64,000 nucleotides of DNA from Parastagonospora avenae f. sp. tritici 18332-5 (GCA_022559985.1 JAFJTR010000031.1:62001-126000), one strand, 5' to 3'. Shown: positions 42,635-54,210, numbered from the stretch's first letter. Notes: generated by a model not told the origin, from the sequence alone. Made by a program: numbers and translations.

Positions 42635-44483
42635 ATGAAACTTGTTTCACCTTGTCTCCCACTTCGCTCATTCTCACTTACCTCTCTTCGCGCTGTATTG
42701 CGCCTGCCATATTCAACTAATTCAGCCCGTAGCATCTTCTCACCACTCTACTTCACACACAACTACAGCACAAACACGACGATGCCTCCCCCACCCAAGC
42801 GCAAGTGGCCGAATCGACCACGAGGCGGCGGCGGCGCAAATGGCTCAGCGCCCGGTACGCCCACAACCCCTCGTAGCACTGTTGCCCAACAGCCTAAGAG
42901 GCCCAAGGTCGAAGATGCGGCGCCAGCGGCAGAGGGTGTAGATGTAAAGCAGATGTACAGCACGTCTGCTGGCAACGCGTCTGCGAAGCCTTTCTCCGAG
43001 TTGAGCAGCGTACTGGACAAGTCGCTGCTAGACGGTCTGGACAAGATGGGATTTGAGTAAGAAGGCATGTGGCAATATCACTGTACGTATGTTAACAGCA
43101 TCCAGATTCATGTCGCCTGTCCAGCAAAAGGTGCTTACCGAACTTCCCTCCCTCTCGTCCGATTGCGTTGTGCAGGCCAAGACCGGTACCGGCAAGACGG
43201 TCGCCTTCCTGCTCCCCGCCATACAAAACCTCCTGGCTGGTAACATGCCTCCCAGGGGTAAGGTCGCCATCCTTGTTGTCTGCCCCACGCGAGAGTTGGC
43301 CCTACAGATTGCAAAGGAGGCCAACGGCGTCACTGCATGTCTGCCACGCAAGATGGAGTGCCACACTGCTTTTGGCGGTACATCCCGTGCCTCCAACCTG
43401 AAGGCCTTCCTCAACGGTAACCCTACCATTCTCGTGGCCACGCCAGGTCGTCTCGACGATATTCTGGGTGAGGAGCACGTCCGTGAGCGCTTCACGCATC
43501 TGAAGACCGTAGTCCTTGATGAGGCCGACCAAATGCTCGACGCTGGTTTCGCGCCTGCCGTCAAGAAGATCCTAAGGCGGATCCCACCCAAGAGCGACGG
43601 CTGGCAGGGCATGTGCTTCTCCGCTACGCTGCCCAAGGAGGTGCTAGATATCGCGAAGATTGTCCTGTTCCCCGGATTTACCCATCTCTCGACAGTTGAT
43701 CCGAACGAGGTTCCTACCCACGAGCGTGTACCACAGTACTTCCTTTCGGTTCCCAATGTTGGACAGACCTTTGCCGCACTTTCCGCTCTGATTCAGGAGG
43801 AACACAAGCAAGACCCGACTGACTTCAAAGCCATCGTCTTTGGCACAACAGCCAATGGAGTTGGTCTGCTATACGACTTATACAAGCATGCCTTGCCTCA
43901 ATTCCAAGTGTTTGAGCTGCACAGCCGCATGTCGCAGCCCATGCGAACACGAACAACAGCACAATTCAAGGAGGCGACCAGCGGCATTCTCTTCGCCTCA
44001 GACGTTGTCGGACGTGGAATGGACTTTCCTAACGTTGGCCTCGTCGTCCAGCTTGGCTTACCTTCCTCTACTGAGCAGTATGTGCACCGCGTTGGTCGCA
44101 CTGCGCGTGCCGGCAAAGATGGCCGAGCGGTACTCGTGCTGTTCGAAAAGGAAGCGTTCTTCCCGAGGATCAACAGGACGCTACCCATTAAGCCATACCC
44201 CGTTGATATTGCAGCAAAGGTGCCCGAGCAGGAGTCAGCCATCGCCAGAGCATTCGCGAGTGTTGAAGAGGAAGCCAAGGCGAAAGCCTACCAGGCATTC
44301 CTTGGCTACAACAAGACATTCCTCAAAAAGCTCCAGCTCTCGACAGCAGATTTGGTGCGTGTGGCAAACGAGTACTCAAGGGCTATGGGCTGCCCAGAGC
44401 CGCCTTTGATCGAGAAATCGACTATTGGAAAGATGGGATTGAAGGGCGTACCAGGCCTGAATATCGGGTCGCGCAGGCATTAG
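42635..44483 (+). CDS. MSS116: Mitochondrial DEAD-box RNA helicase, Mss116-like
   Basis: ATP-dependent RNA chaperone for mitochondrial intron splicing and translation. Two exons, 42635-43056 and 43106-44483 (49-bp intron ending CATCCAG), 599 aa; splicing gives GLDKMGFE joined to FMSPVQQKV, the usual Q-motif region. The N-terminus MKLVSPCLPLRSFSLTSLR is a plausible presequence, followed by a basic Pro/Gly-rich stretch. Motifs: I AKTGTGKT (Gln of AQTGTGKT replaced by Lys), Ia PTRELA, TPGR, II DEAD, III SAT, V SDVVGRGMDFP, VI HRVGRTARAG. A frame open upstream begins with GTG at 42623, so the first ATG is used. A later Met (MPPPPKRKWPNRPRG) would remove the presequence. Confidence 0.9.
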
Positions 44484-45504
44484 GTGGTACAAAGCTCTGC
44501 ATCGAGTGATGCATGAGTGGCGTAGCCTTGGGTCTGCGACTCTTACACATGATGCCATGCGTCAACTCACGACCTGATCCACGATCTTAGAGCTCATTCC
44601 ACCATAGGCCGTTGGATGCGATCGATTGCAACGACCAAGTTTTCATTTGCGATCCTCTTACTGTCTTACTCTTCTCGGCGTTCATCACATAGACTTGCTC
44701 TTCATATAGATTGCGCCTAAGTGGCGCTCAGGACAGCCTCGGCAGCCTGAGATCCAAGACGGTGGACGCAAGGGAGGATAATGAACACACGAAATCAAGT
44801 TGCAGAAATTTCTTTGCTGCTCCACACGAACGCTTTACAAGCATATCCCTAAAGTTATTTACGCATTCGTCTGCAATTGGATTTTGTTTCGTTTGAACTT
44901 TTGGTCTCCACTAATTTTCTTATTAAAGAGATCTGGAAACAAGGTAGGAAACATGATATCAAGAGACGGAGATTGCTGTCGCAAAAGCCGCGCTCATGGA
45001 CACACATCGCCGTTGGATGTGGTACGCCAAATGGCTTTTGGGCTGCAGGTAAGAACATTGCCGTTAACACTCTGCCATGACCCTTTCTGCTCTTGCAGCG
45101 CCTGGGCTGAAGCCACTTACGCTTCTTCACCACGACCTCTTGCCATTACTGAACGTCGCCAGGCCTGCTACTTTGGCTGAGAAGTGTTTGTTGAGTCTTG
45201 TGGAGAGACTTGAGAATCGGCGTGACACCGAGACGCGTTCAACAGCTGAAGCATAGTCTGCTGAGCATAGCAGAGAAACGAGAGGACCATCGGAGGCGTG
45301 ATTGTGCTTCGGAAACTCACAAAAGCAGCGTCTGTCGTACGATTTGTTCCAACGCCATGAAGCTTTTCGCTCAGGCCGTTGGAAACCTCGCCCCTGATGG
45401 CGACCAGCATGCCAAGTCGTATTGGTTTCTATTCAGTTCAATCTACTGACCTCATACATGGATGACCTTCCTCAGCGCCTTGCTGAATAAGATCCGCAGC
45501 GCAT
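44484..45504. other. Intergenic region, no supported gene
   Basis: About 1 kb with short frames on both strands that carry no domain. No RNA gene or repeat recognised. Confidence 0.4.
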
Positions 45505-45605
45505 GTATATATACTGGCCTGGCTGCCGATGATAGACCTCAGCCAGCAACCCAAACTCGCTTCTTCTTTCAAGCCGTTCGTTTAAGCACCTTCGCTCTCT
45601 TCGAG
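45505..45605 (+). promoter_or_regulatory. TATA-type core promoter of the secreted protein gene
   Basis: A TGTATATATACT string at about 45504-45515 lies ~95 bp upstream of the ATG at 45606. A promoter role is inferred from position. Confidence 0.45.
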
Positions 45606-46992
45606 ATGCTTCTTTCCACAGTTCTTGCTGCACTTGCAGCCGCCTCAGTCGCTACAGCTCAAAATGTTACGTCCTCTCTTACCAGCTGCATGACGAGCTT
45701 CGGCTTGTCGCCCATAACCACAGGCACAGTACCAACCTCTGTCGCCTGGCCCTTCCAAACGACCGTGAATATCATCGACATTACATCCACAAGCTGCTCG
45801 ACCGTGCTCGCCACTCGATCTGCCTCAACCATTACAGATATCATGATGACAACAATGACCGTGGCAGTAACGACAACATCTGTACCATCTCCAATAACTG
45901 TTACCACACCTGCTGGCTTCCTGCCCCTCCTCGTCTTCAACCCCGCTGGCACCACTGCTACAGGTGCCACCTCGCGCTTCAAGCGCTACGAACTCGAAGG
46001 CCGAGATTCTTTTGACGCCCTGCAGATTCTCAAGCGCCAGGCCCAGACTCCCAACAACAACACCGCTGGCTTCGCGGTCGACAGGAATGGCCACACCACT
46101 AATCTTCGTAGAAGATACCCCCGACGCGTTGATTGCGAGGTTGTGGTTAATATCAGGAGCACGAGCACGAGGGTCATTGCTGGGCCTGTTAAGACTGTGT
46201 GGGCGAGTGGAGGCCCGATGGCGACGGCGATGACCACGAGCACGGTCACGACGACGACCACTTTCACGGCGGTTATGCCCCGACGCACGATTTATGCTGC
46301 GTGTCAGTCGAACAACATCGGTAAGTTGATCCGAGAAAGGTCAGGGAGAATATATCACTGACGAGAAAAAGTAAACTCCATCCAAGGAACAACTGGCGAG
46401 ACACTCATTTTCGACCGCGTGATCTACCGCCCAACTGAAGGCTTCCCAATTGCGAACGAACTCATTACCGACACGGACACTGCCGAAGGCTGCTGTATCG
46501 CGTGCCAGAGAACTGTAAGTCATCACGCCTTGATCATTGACCTCTGCTGACCCACCCCCCCAGCCCTACTGCGCCGGTTCCTTCTTCGTCCCCTCCCTCT
46601 CCGAATGCCACCTACGCCTCACCCAAGCACCCACGCACACCAACACCACCCTCTCCGCGCGCCAGATCCCAGCCCTCCTCTCCCTCCCATACAACGCCAC
46701 CTACCCAATCCTCAACTCCACGAACCCCATCGCCATGCCCATGCCTATTACTACAGGCACTTCCCCCTCGACACCCCTCAGCACCGCGGCGCCGACGTGC
46801 GGCAAGGGCAGTTTGAGCCTCTACCTGGGAACTATCCAGGGCCAAACGGACTTCCCGATTGAGTATGCGCTGGCGATGAGCAATGGGCCTTGTGGCAGAT
46901 TTAGTGTGTGGCCGGTGCCGATGAATGAGAGTTTGGATACGAGTTTGGTGGATGCGCCAATGGGGAGGAGGAGTGTTAGGTTGACTTTGTGA
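45606..46992 (+). CDS. Secreted Thr-rich protein with Cys-rich (PAN-like) C-terminal part
   Basis: Three exons: 45606-46320, 46372-46514, 46564-46992 (introns 51 and 49 bp), 428 aa. Signal peptide MLLSTVLAALAAASVATAQ. The N-terminal half is Thr/Ser-rich and probably heavily O-glycosylated, with dibasic sites (RFKRYE, ILKRQA, LRRRYPRR) that look like Kex2 cleavage points. A second Thr-run (TTSTVTTTTTFTAV) precedes a Cys-rich segment spliced from exons 2 and 3 (TAEGCCIACQRT then PYCAGSFFVPSLSECHL), whose CCxxC...C...C spacing resembles PAN/apple-like fungal modules. No GPI signal is seen. Wall-associated or extracellular role is inferred. An in-frame upstream ATG at 45462 would bury the signal peptide. 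Confidence 0.75.
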
Positions 46993-49189
46993 GGGGGTGA
47001 GGGAGACGGAGGGAGGGGACAGGATGTGGGTGATGAAGACGACCAGGAGACATGTTTTCTTTCTTTTCTCACCTGAAGAACTGGTGTTGGGTTTGGAGAT
47101 TCTCTTATCCACGTCATTCGCTTACTTTCTGGACATGTGCTATTTTCAGAGATGCTTTTCTTCATCTTCATTCGATTCTAAATATTGCTCTTTGTAGATT
47201 GGATTGTTGGTGGTGTTGGTGGCTGTTTTGCGGGATCTAGAGTTGTATGGTCACGAAGAAAAAATGAAGAATATGCCCCATACAATTGCAGCTCTTTCGT
47301 GAAACATCGGTCTGTGCGGTAGACTCTAATTCTGGAAGTCTTTGAGGATTTACTTTTCGCAAGGCTGCAAATCATGTTTCTTGTGGTCTGTGATCCAAGT
47401 GCCTGTCTCGGGTTGCGCCACGTCGATGACAAAGTTGAGAGCCGTTTCACGCCAGAACTGTCTTTCGTAACGGCTTCTCATGTCCCCAAATTAACGAGGA
47501 ATGACATGACGTTATGGGCGGTCGATATATGCTATCTTTTCCCATGTCTTGGTGCTCGGAGCCACATGCCGCGAAAAATATGTTGAGGTTTGACGTCTCG
47601 GTAGACGTACGAATACGATCCGCAGTGATCTTCACAGGCCGCCCCACGCGTGCCGTGATCACCAGCGGATTAAAGTCCGAATCGAGATCTCGAAACAATT
47701 GGCTTAGACACGAGGATCTTTCGAGCAGTCACAGCAACGCATGCCAATGTTGAGAAGCATTCTGGAATCTCAGACGCCACGAGTTGAGGCTGCTTTGAGG
47801 TATCACATGCGCTACTGGCGGAATTCCAGCGGGGTACGTCTGAGAAGGCAGAGACTGGTAGCGAAAAGGCGTCCCTCGCATCAATGGCCGGTAGGCTTCC
47901 CGTAGTGCTCGCCCTTAGTGTCGAGTTCCACTCTCTCCTTTCCTGCTCAATCGGTCCGGCAGCTGTCAATGGAGAGTTTGCATCCGTGCGGGCGTACGGG
48001 ATCGCGATGCAGAGTTGCAACTATGCACCGTGCTCCGAGGCAGCGCAAATGAATGCGCAGTCACGCGTTTGGGGATGGAAATTGGGCATTCGCGATGGAG
48101 AGTCTGGAACAGCGTCGAGTGGCATGGGATGGTTGGACTCCGCTTTCAGCTGCAGCCAGGGTGATCCGCGTCGTCCCTTGTCGAGTTTCACGCAGTCGCC
48201 CTATGGTTTGGGCAAAGGCTGCCAATCGTTTGTGCCTCCCTGCACATAGGTGAACCATTAACCACCGAATGGGGACGCTGCTCGCAGAGCGAGAGGTACC
48301 CGTCTCACGTTTCGCGTGGTGCAGGCGCTTGCGAATGGGAGCCTTGCGTCGACTGTGTCTGCGACGGCGAACAGGCAAGAAGCAAAGCGTCGGAACTGGG
48401 CGTTGATGACAGGCGCCTGATAGCGCAATCTAGGAGTGCGAACAGCTGGCTAGCTCGAGTGGCTTAAGTGCCAGTGCTGGGGATGTTCCTGGCAGTGGTC
48501 AAAGAATGACGCGAGCTTGGACAGGCTTGTAAAGGACGCGTCGAGGGCCGGTGTCTTGATTGGCTGAAGTGCCCTTGCACGACCGCTCCTTCCTTGCATG
48601 GCTGCCAAGGCCTGCGACTGATTGATTCCAGCTTTCTGTTCGCTGTGCCCGCTCGCTCTGGCTGCAACTCCGCATTGCATTACTCAACCGCCTGCGCGCC
48701 CACGAGCCTCCGCACTCGACACGCCCGTGTTGTTTGCTCTCCTGCACCCACCGCACAGTTAACTGACCAGCACCTCCTACCAGCACTTGTTAAGCAATAT
48801 TATACGCGCACCCTATCGCGCATCGGCCACTCCACTGCGTCACAGCTGTTTTTAGCGCCCGACAAGCGAGCTGCTCCGCTGCTTCACCTTCTCCGCACAG
48901 GTAACCCGGCAGCCCACGCCCCAGCGACTCCTTTCTAACCACCACACCGCAGATTCACGACATTCTGGACTGACAGCGCACGCCTGTCGACCATTGACTT
49001 TTGGCACTTGACCGTCTTGTCACGCTCACCCTTGGCCATCGTCACCGCAATTACCGTAAACAGAGCAGCCGCAGACCGTGCCCGCCGTCTCGTACCGGCC
49101 CATTCTGCAAATCTTCACGCGATTTCACGCGTCATAGCGTCGCACGAGATCATACAAGGTCTCTACAGCCCTCGCCGGCTGTGCACGCC
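46993..49189. other. Intergenic region of 2.2 kb with long forkhead 5' region
   Basis: No frame here has a recognisable domain; the longest (47884-48249 plus, 121 aa) looks spurious. The last ~600 bases are C-rich and may be leader of the forkhead gene, whose frame is open back to 49001 without an ATG. Long upstream regions are usual for fungal regulators. Confidence 0.45.
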
Positions 49190-51466
49190 ATGGCTGCAGC
49201 GCGTCGACACTCCTCCGTGCAGATTTTTCAGGACCCCGTACTCCCCCACGACCACCACCAGGCTGCCCAGTTCGTCCCGCGCTACCTGGACCACTTCGTC
49301 TCCGTCACCGACGTGTCAAGCGACTCCCACACCCTCCTCGCGCCCCCGGCCTCCTTTATCGACGCGCATTCACCCCGAAAGACCCGCCACGTCTCCAGCT
49401 CACCCCCGCCCCAGGCCCTCGCCGAAAAGGGCATCAACGGCATCTCGATCCCACCACCCATGGAGCACCAGTGGACCGACGCGCCGGTGAAGAAGACCTT
49501 CACGTCGCACCCAGAGCAACCACACAGCATGGGCAGCATGCAGTACTGGAACACATATCCCGCCGGCATGGATAAGGAGAACGTCTACTCCTATCCCGAC
49601 CCACCCATGTCCGCCATGGCTGCCGCCGCACCTCCGATCAAGCACAGCCTGAAGCGCTCCTTCTCAGATGTAGCACCTGCAGCACCACTACGCGACCGCA
49701 GCAAGAAGCAGAAGACCAAGGAAGTCAAGGTCGAAGAGGCTGAAGGCCCACTCCCCGAGCCCGACGAGATGCCCGCTGTCGAGGACGACGGCGCCAAGCC
49801 CTCGTACAGCTACGCGATGCTCATCGGCATGGCCATTCTCCGCGCACCCGCCCGCCGATTGACCCTCGCCCAGATCTACAAGTGGATCTCGGACACATTT
49901 GCCTTCTACCGCAACTCCCAGGAGACGGGCTGGCAGAACAGCATCCGCCACAACCTCAGCCTGAGCAAGTCGTTCTCTAAGCAGGAGCGACCCAAGGACG
50001 ATCCCGGAAAGGGCCACTATTGGGTCATCAACTCCGGGTTCGAGAAGCAGTACCACAAGGTCAAGCCAGTTCGCCGACCTGCCCAGCCAGAGAGCTTTAT
50101 GTCGGCATATCCTGGAGACTTCCCTCGCCCCAACACCTCGGCATCCGTCAGTTTTCCGCCCATGAGCTCGACCAAGGGATTCGACTCAAGCAAGTTCCCA
50201 GACGAGGCCGAGCTGCCATCTTCGGATGCGACCATCCCGAACTCAGATCCCGCCGCCCACGATGGCCATGATCCTCTCAGCATGCCCCCACCGCGCCAGA
50301 TTCCGTCTTCACCTCCGCCAGCCGACATCCACTCCTCACCGCCTCCACCGATCTCGCGCTCACGTTCCGCTCGAGAGGATACGCCTCCGCGTGCTCCCCG
50401 CCTTCACTCCAACAGTCGCTCCCTGGGTGGACGCAAGCGCAAGTTCAACGGTCTTGGTGACAGTGGTTACTACTCGTCCATCGAGTCGTCTGCGACCAAG
50501 GGCCAGGCACTCGGACCCCTGCTCACCTCCGAAGCTGATCTCGATCGTCCGATCAAGCGCGGTCGTGCTGAAGAGGAGATTGCGCGTATCCGCGGCTCGT
50601 CCTATGACTCACCTACTAAGACTCGGCCCTTCATGAAGCAGCCTAGCAATGGCAATTTGATGTCCTCGCCGTTCCGCTCCAACCCCAAGCTGGGTGGACC
50701 ACTTACCCCTGCCGTGGTCTTCAAGCGTCCTGCTCTTCCGCCTGCTTCGGCCTCGCCAAACACAAACCTGCGCAACCACCGCAACAAGATGCGAGAGCTC
50801 GTCGGCGGCTCACCTGATAAGAGTCTCGACATGTGGGTCGACACATCGTTCCTTGACCACAAGACTTGGAGCCCGGCTGTTCAGATCCCCAACGAGGAGC
50901 ACGTCAACCTGGTCGGCTCTGGCTTCGACAATACCTTCGACATCTTTGGCGACTTCCCGTACAACGAGAGTCCGATCAAGCGCAGCGCTAAGCGACCGAG
51001 GCTTGAACGCGCTGTCACGTCGACGGGCATCCTCGCTGATATTACCGGCGCCAAGGCTAATGTCAACTCTCCCACGCCCAACTGGAAGATGGCATCCTCT
51101 TTCCTCAACATTCCCAATCTATCTCCTATCAAGGGTCTGTCACCACTCAAGGGCCCGATGCTGAAGTCATCTACCTCCAAACTTGCCCACGGCTTTTCTC
51201 TCCCCAGCACTGGGAAAGAGAATGGCCAGGCTAGCATTTCGCCTACCAAATCCTTCGGCGTCCCATCTACTCAGCAGAACCAGCATCAACAGGAGGATGA
51301 CGATATTTTCCACCTCCTTCATAGCGACGAGTCTGAGCCCGGCATTGACCTTCTCCAGGGTTTTGAGAAGATTGGTGCACGGCCCTCTGCCGTTGCAGCA
51401 AACGGATCTCCTCAGAAAGTGTCTGGCCGCCCTGGTCTGGCACGCAGCACCACTTCTCGCTTCTAG
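49190..51466 (+). CDS. Forkhead transcription factor (Hcm1/Sep1-like)
   Basis: Nuclear regulator; fungal forkhead factors of this group act in the cell cycle and septation. Single exon, 758 aa, start at the first ATG of the frame (MAAARRHSSVQIFQDPVL). Forkhead domain at about 203-295: KPSYSYAMLIGMAILRAPAR, LTLAQIYKWISDTFAFYRN, the recognition helix WQNSIRHNLSLSKSF, and a wing with KGHYWVINSGFE. A basic stretch RDRSKKQKTKEVK precedes it. The rest is Pro/Ser-rich with possible CDK sites (many SP/TP) and a conserved C-terminal LSPIKGLSPLKGP repeat. No FHA domain is present, which argues against Fkh1/2 and for Hcm1/Sep1; that placement is inference. Confidence 0.9.
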   Translation: MAAARRHSSVQIFQDPVLPHDHHQAAQFVPRYLDHFVSVTDVSSDSHTLLAPPASFIDAHSPRKTRHVSSSPPPQALAEKGINGISIPPPMEHQWTDAPVKKTFTSHPEQPHSMGSMQYWNTYPAGMDKENVYSYPDPPMSAMAAAAPPIKHSLKRSFSDVAPAAPLRDRSKKQKTKEVKVEEAEGPLPEPDEMPAVEDDGAKPSYSYAMLIGMAILRAPARRLTLAQIYKWISDTFAFYRNSQETGWQNSIRHNLSLSKSFSKQERPKDDPGKGHYWVINSGFEKQYHKVKPVRRPAQPESFMSAYPGDFPRPNTSASVSFPPMSSTKGFDSSKFPDEAELPSSDATIPNSDPAAHDGHDPLSMPPPRQIPSSPPPADIHSSPPPPISRSRSAREDTPPRAPRLHSNSRSLGGRKRKFNGLGDSGYYSSIESSATKGQALGPLLTSEADLDRPIKRGRAEEEIARIRGSSYDSPTKTRPFMKQPSNGNLMSSPFRSNPKLGGPLTPAVVFKRPALPPASASPNTNLRNHRNKMRELVGGSPDKSLDMWVDTSFLDHKTWSPAVQIPNEEHVNLVGSGFDNTFDIFGDFPYNESPIKRSAKRPRLERAVTSTGILADITGAKANVNSPTPNWKMASSFLNIPNLSPIKGLSPLKGPMLKSSTSKLAHGFSLPSTGKENGQASISPTKSFGVPSTQQNQHQQEDDDIFHLLHSDESEPGIDLLQGFEKIGARPSAVAANGSPQKVSGRPGLARSTTSRF

Positions 51467-52338
51467 GCTTGAACCTTACCATCCGACTGCAATACTGCAC
51501 ACCCCATTATCTTCTTGACTTCCATATTTGGATTCTTGATATTCTCCACCACTATTCGCGATACCCCTCATCTTATGTCGTCCTTTCGACTCTCGATATC
51601 CCCTGACTTTATTGCTCGAGCGCCTTCTACCACACTTTGCTAGTATCACCTTGGATACATTGCACCTCACGATACCACGATCAACGATACCCACGATAGC
51701 GACGGCTGGCCCTTCTACGTATAGTGTTTTAATTCACTATGGCTTCCACTTTTTGGGCAAGGCGTTGGAGGGCTACGTGGGCATACACATTGGACGCCAA
51801 CCACTTGCGTCCCTACTACCATGGCGTTTTCCTAATTGCTTTTCTTTTCTTTTTCAGCTTGCGATACACGTGGTAATGATATGTTTTAGTTGAGAGATGG
51901 AAGCGTCACTTAGGCGCGAAGAGGAAGACTCATCATGAGATGAGGGATACGGAATGCGTGGACGCGAAACATGATTGATGGATGGAGATGGTTATCTCGC
52001 TCTTGCTGTTTCGCTAGTATACTGGTCAAATGGAATGTTTCTTGACTCTTCAATGATGTGCCTACGATTGATTGTGACGTGCTTTATCTGGGGTCGTCTT
52101 ATATCGACCAGTTCACACAACAGCTCCTCCTATCGTATGATTACTCTTGGTGCGAGAGGTGGAGAATCTAGCGAGGATGAGCCTTACAGAATGACGATAT
52201 GGCAGGCACGAGTGGATTAAAGATCACCTTGGAGTTCCGAGTACGAGCGGATGGGGATGTGGTGTGAATACTTAACTCAAGCCCATTCTTTCGACTCTGC
52301 ATAGCTGTGTCATTCCTATGCATCATTGAACACTGTAC
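51467..52338. other. 3' region of the forkhead gene and repeat-bearing spacer
   Basis: No gene recognised. A ~45-bp segment at 52062-52106 recurs, with changes, at 52565-52610 just right of the MITE-like repeat (shared core GTGACGTGCTTTAT and GTCGTCTTAT). Confidence 0.45.
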
Positions 52339-52564
52339 CACACCAGGCGGTGCCAGCAAAATCCGTGCCCGCCTTTTCCTAACGAGAAGAGGTGAAGATG
52401 CGAAGAGGTAGCCTGTATATATTCAAAGATCTCTGTAGAGTTAGGTAGAGCATCTTGTACCTGCTTATATATCCAGGCTCCTCTGGAAACTCATAATAAG
52501 CACACGTGTGAAGCTCAGGTCGCAGGTGCAAGAGCGGGCACGAATTTCGCTGCTGCCTGGTGTG
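52339..52564. repeat. MITE-like inverted-repeat element, copy A
   Basis: The left end CACACCAGGC...AAAATCCGTGCCCGC and the right end GCGGGCACGAATTTC...GCCTGGTGTG are imperfect inverted repeats of about 30 bp around ~165 bp of non-coding sequence. The right half resembles a second element at about 56345-56570 in the same orientation, including internal strings AGGTAGCCT and AGGCTC. Size, inverted ends and lack of coding capacity fit a miniature inverted-repeat transposable element. Target duplication is unclear. Confidence 0.6.
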
Positions 52565-52794
52565 CTTATGATTGAGTGTGACGTGCTTTATTCAGAGTCG
52601 TCTTATTGACGATTGACTAAACATGATGCTGGTTGCGATTAGGTAGCTTGAGTGAGTTTTTACTATGCGGTGTGGAAGAAGAGCGCTGAGAAGTGGATGC
52701 TGACGAATATGTGTCGGTAGTTTGGATGATGGTATTTTTGGTTGCCGTGGTGGAGGGGTGGAATATCTGTGGGAGGATGATGTGTTGTTAGTCG

Positions 52795-52896
52795 GATGAG
52801 CTGGTGGGTTTCGATGAGCTGGTAGGTTTCGATGAGCTGGTGGTTTTCGGTGAGCTGGTGGTTTTCGATGATCTGGTGGGTTTCGATGACCTAGTG
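52795..52896. repeat. 18-bp minisatellite, five to six units
   Basis: Five full units of 18 bp, of the form GATGAGCTGGTGGGTTTC with one or two changes each, start at 52795, 52813, 52831, 52849 and 52867; a partial unit follows at 52885. Read on the minus strand they encode a His-Arg-Asn-Pro-Pro-Ala-like repeat in an open frame that I do not accept as a gene. Confidence 0.9.
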
Positions 52897-53100
52897 CCAC
52901 ACGATGCAGCAATAATTCGTGCGCGCTGTGCCTCACGATCCCTCGCACTATAGGGCAGTTTTTATAAAGCTGTATAACTTCAAGGTTTTTTCCGTGTCTT
53001 TGCAACGTACTTATCAAGCATTAACTCTATTCGGGCTTATGTATCAGAAGACAGTTGCTCTCTAGAGGTAGGTTGGGTTCAAGCAGAATTCGCACGGATT

Positions 53101-53260
53101 ATTGCTGCACCTAGTTCTGATGCTGGGTGTTGGATTATGGTATTTGCTGAGCTCTGAATCATTAAAACTATTGCTGCACCTGGTGATGCTGGGTGTTGGA
53201 TTAGTCATAGGTGTATTTGCTGTGTATGTATCACTTTCCTCGCTCTGAATCATTCAAACT
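53101..53260. repeat. Imperfect tandem duplication (about 70 and 90 bp)
   Basis: 53101-53169 and 53170-53260 both begin ATTGCTGCACCT, contain TGATGCTGGGTGTTGGATTA and TATTTGCTG, and end GCTCTGAATCATT-AAACT. The second copy carries about 20 extra bases. It lies just upstream of the first orphan-family copy. Confidence 0.8.
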
Positions 53261-53388
53261 TGTTTGTACAAAAAGCCACTACATCACTGAAATGAACCGT
53301 CTGCTGAATATGTATTCGCTTGCCATAGCAGTCGCAGTACAAAAGCTTATTACGACTTCTGCATCCTCTAATATTGTTATCGTGAGCC

Positions 53389-53832
53389 ATGCGCGAGGAA
53401 ACCAAAACCTTCATCGCTCACGTGCACAACTCTTTGCCCATAAGCCCTGCCCTTGCCTCAACTCTCGAATCTACAATCGACAGCCTCAAAAATCCTAGCT
53501 GTCTAACACTCGTAGATCTTGACTGACTGAGGCTCTTCAGAGATCTTCTCATGTTTAAATTCGGGAATCAGAAGGTTTACACGACGCAAAAAGAATCGGA
53601 TGATCTACTCGGCGAGCACATCGCCGCGCTGGAAATCTATGAAGAAAACAAGGCAAATGAGGCGTTCTACGCCCTACTCGCTGATCCCAAGAGTCACGAG
53701 TTGTACGAGGCAGGAGGTCGTTGGAGTGTTAATTGGGAAACGATGACGTTTTGGGTAGTTGCGCTACTAGGCATCGTGGAGGGGTGGGGCATAGCATACG
53801 AGGTTTTAGAAGTTTATTTGGAAAGCGAGTGA
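53389..53832 (+). pseudogene. Orphan GIVEGWG family, copy 1 (one in-frame stop)
   Basis: Unrecognised family. One frame runs from the ATG at 53389 (MREETKTFIAHVHN ... LASTLESTIDSLKNP) to 53832, broken only by TGA at 53524-53526 inside VDLD-stop-LRLFRDLLMFKFG. The downstream part reads QKESDDLLGEHIAALEIYEE and NWETMTFWVVALLGIVEGWG, ending VLEVYLESE. The start (ETKTFI) and the core (NW..MT.W.V.L.GIVEGWG) recur in copy 2, so the TGA is inside real homology; TGG or CGA would keep the frame. The hydrophobic core could be one membrane helix. If the TGA is real, a Met at 53551 could still give a 93-aa product. Function unknown. Confidence 0.6.
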
Positions 53833-54065
53833 TGATAAGAAGTATGTAGAGGAGTTGAGGGGTGCGGTCGAGCTGGCTTATAAGATCAAAGGGTTGGAAA
53901 TGATACGAGATGCGAGTCGAGTAACGGGTGTGTCAGGAGTGTAAGGTTGTGGAAATTGTGGACGTGCTTGCGTGACTTAAGTTTGGCGATACGCGAAGTA
54001 TATAGTTATGACTCAAATTCAATTTTTTTTTGGCTATGCATAGTTGTGATAGTGTTGTGCATCAC

Positions 54066-54135
54066 GTCATTAAAGCGTGCGCTACATGTGAATAAGTCAG
54101 GTCAGTAAATTCCTCGCGAGGTATAAATGATTGCA
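54066..54135 (+). promoter_or_regulatory. Shared promoter block of orphan copy 2, with TATA box
   Basis: GTCATTAAAGCGTGCGC, then ACATGTGAATAAG and GCGAGGTATAAATGATTG. The same ordered blocks occur at 54838-54910 before copy 3. The TATAAA box is ~85 bp upstream of the copy 2 ATG. Confidence 0.6.
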
Positions 54136-54210
54136 GCCTGACCTTTTCCTTTCTTCCAAGTATATCTGTTTGAAGCCAGCACATCGACGCCTAATCAATA
54201 AGCGTCTATA

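Noticed and set aside
47884..48249. 121-codon plus frame with several cysteines
   Set aside because: No domain; the apparent hydrophobic N-terminus is weak; overlapped by antisense frames of equal quality.
52592..53017. 141-codon minus frame with His-Arg-Asn-Pro-Pro-Ala repeats
   Set aside because: It is the translation of an 18-bp minisatellite plus flanks; no family, no promoter or splice support.
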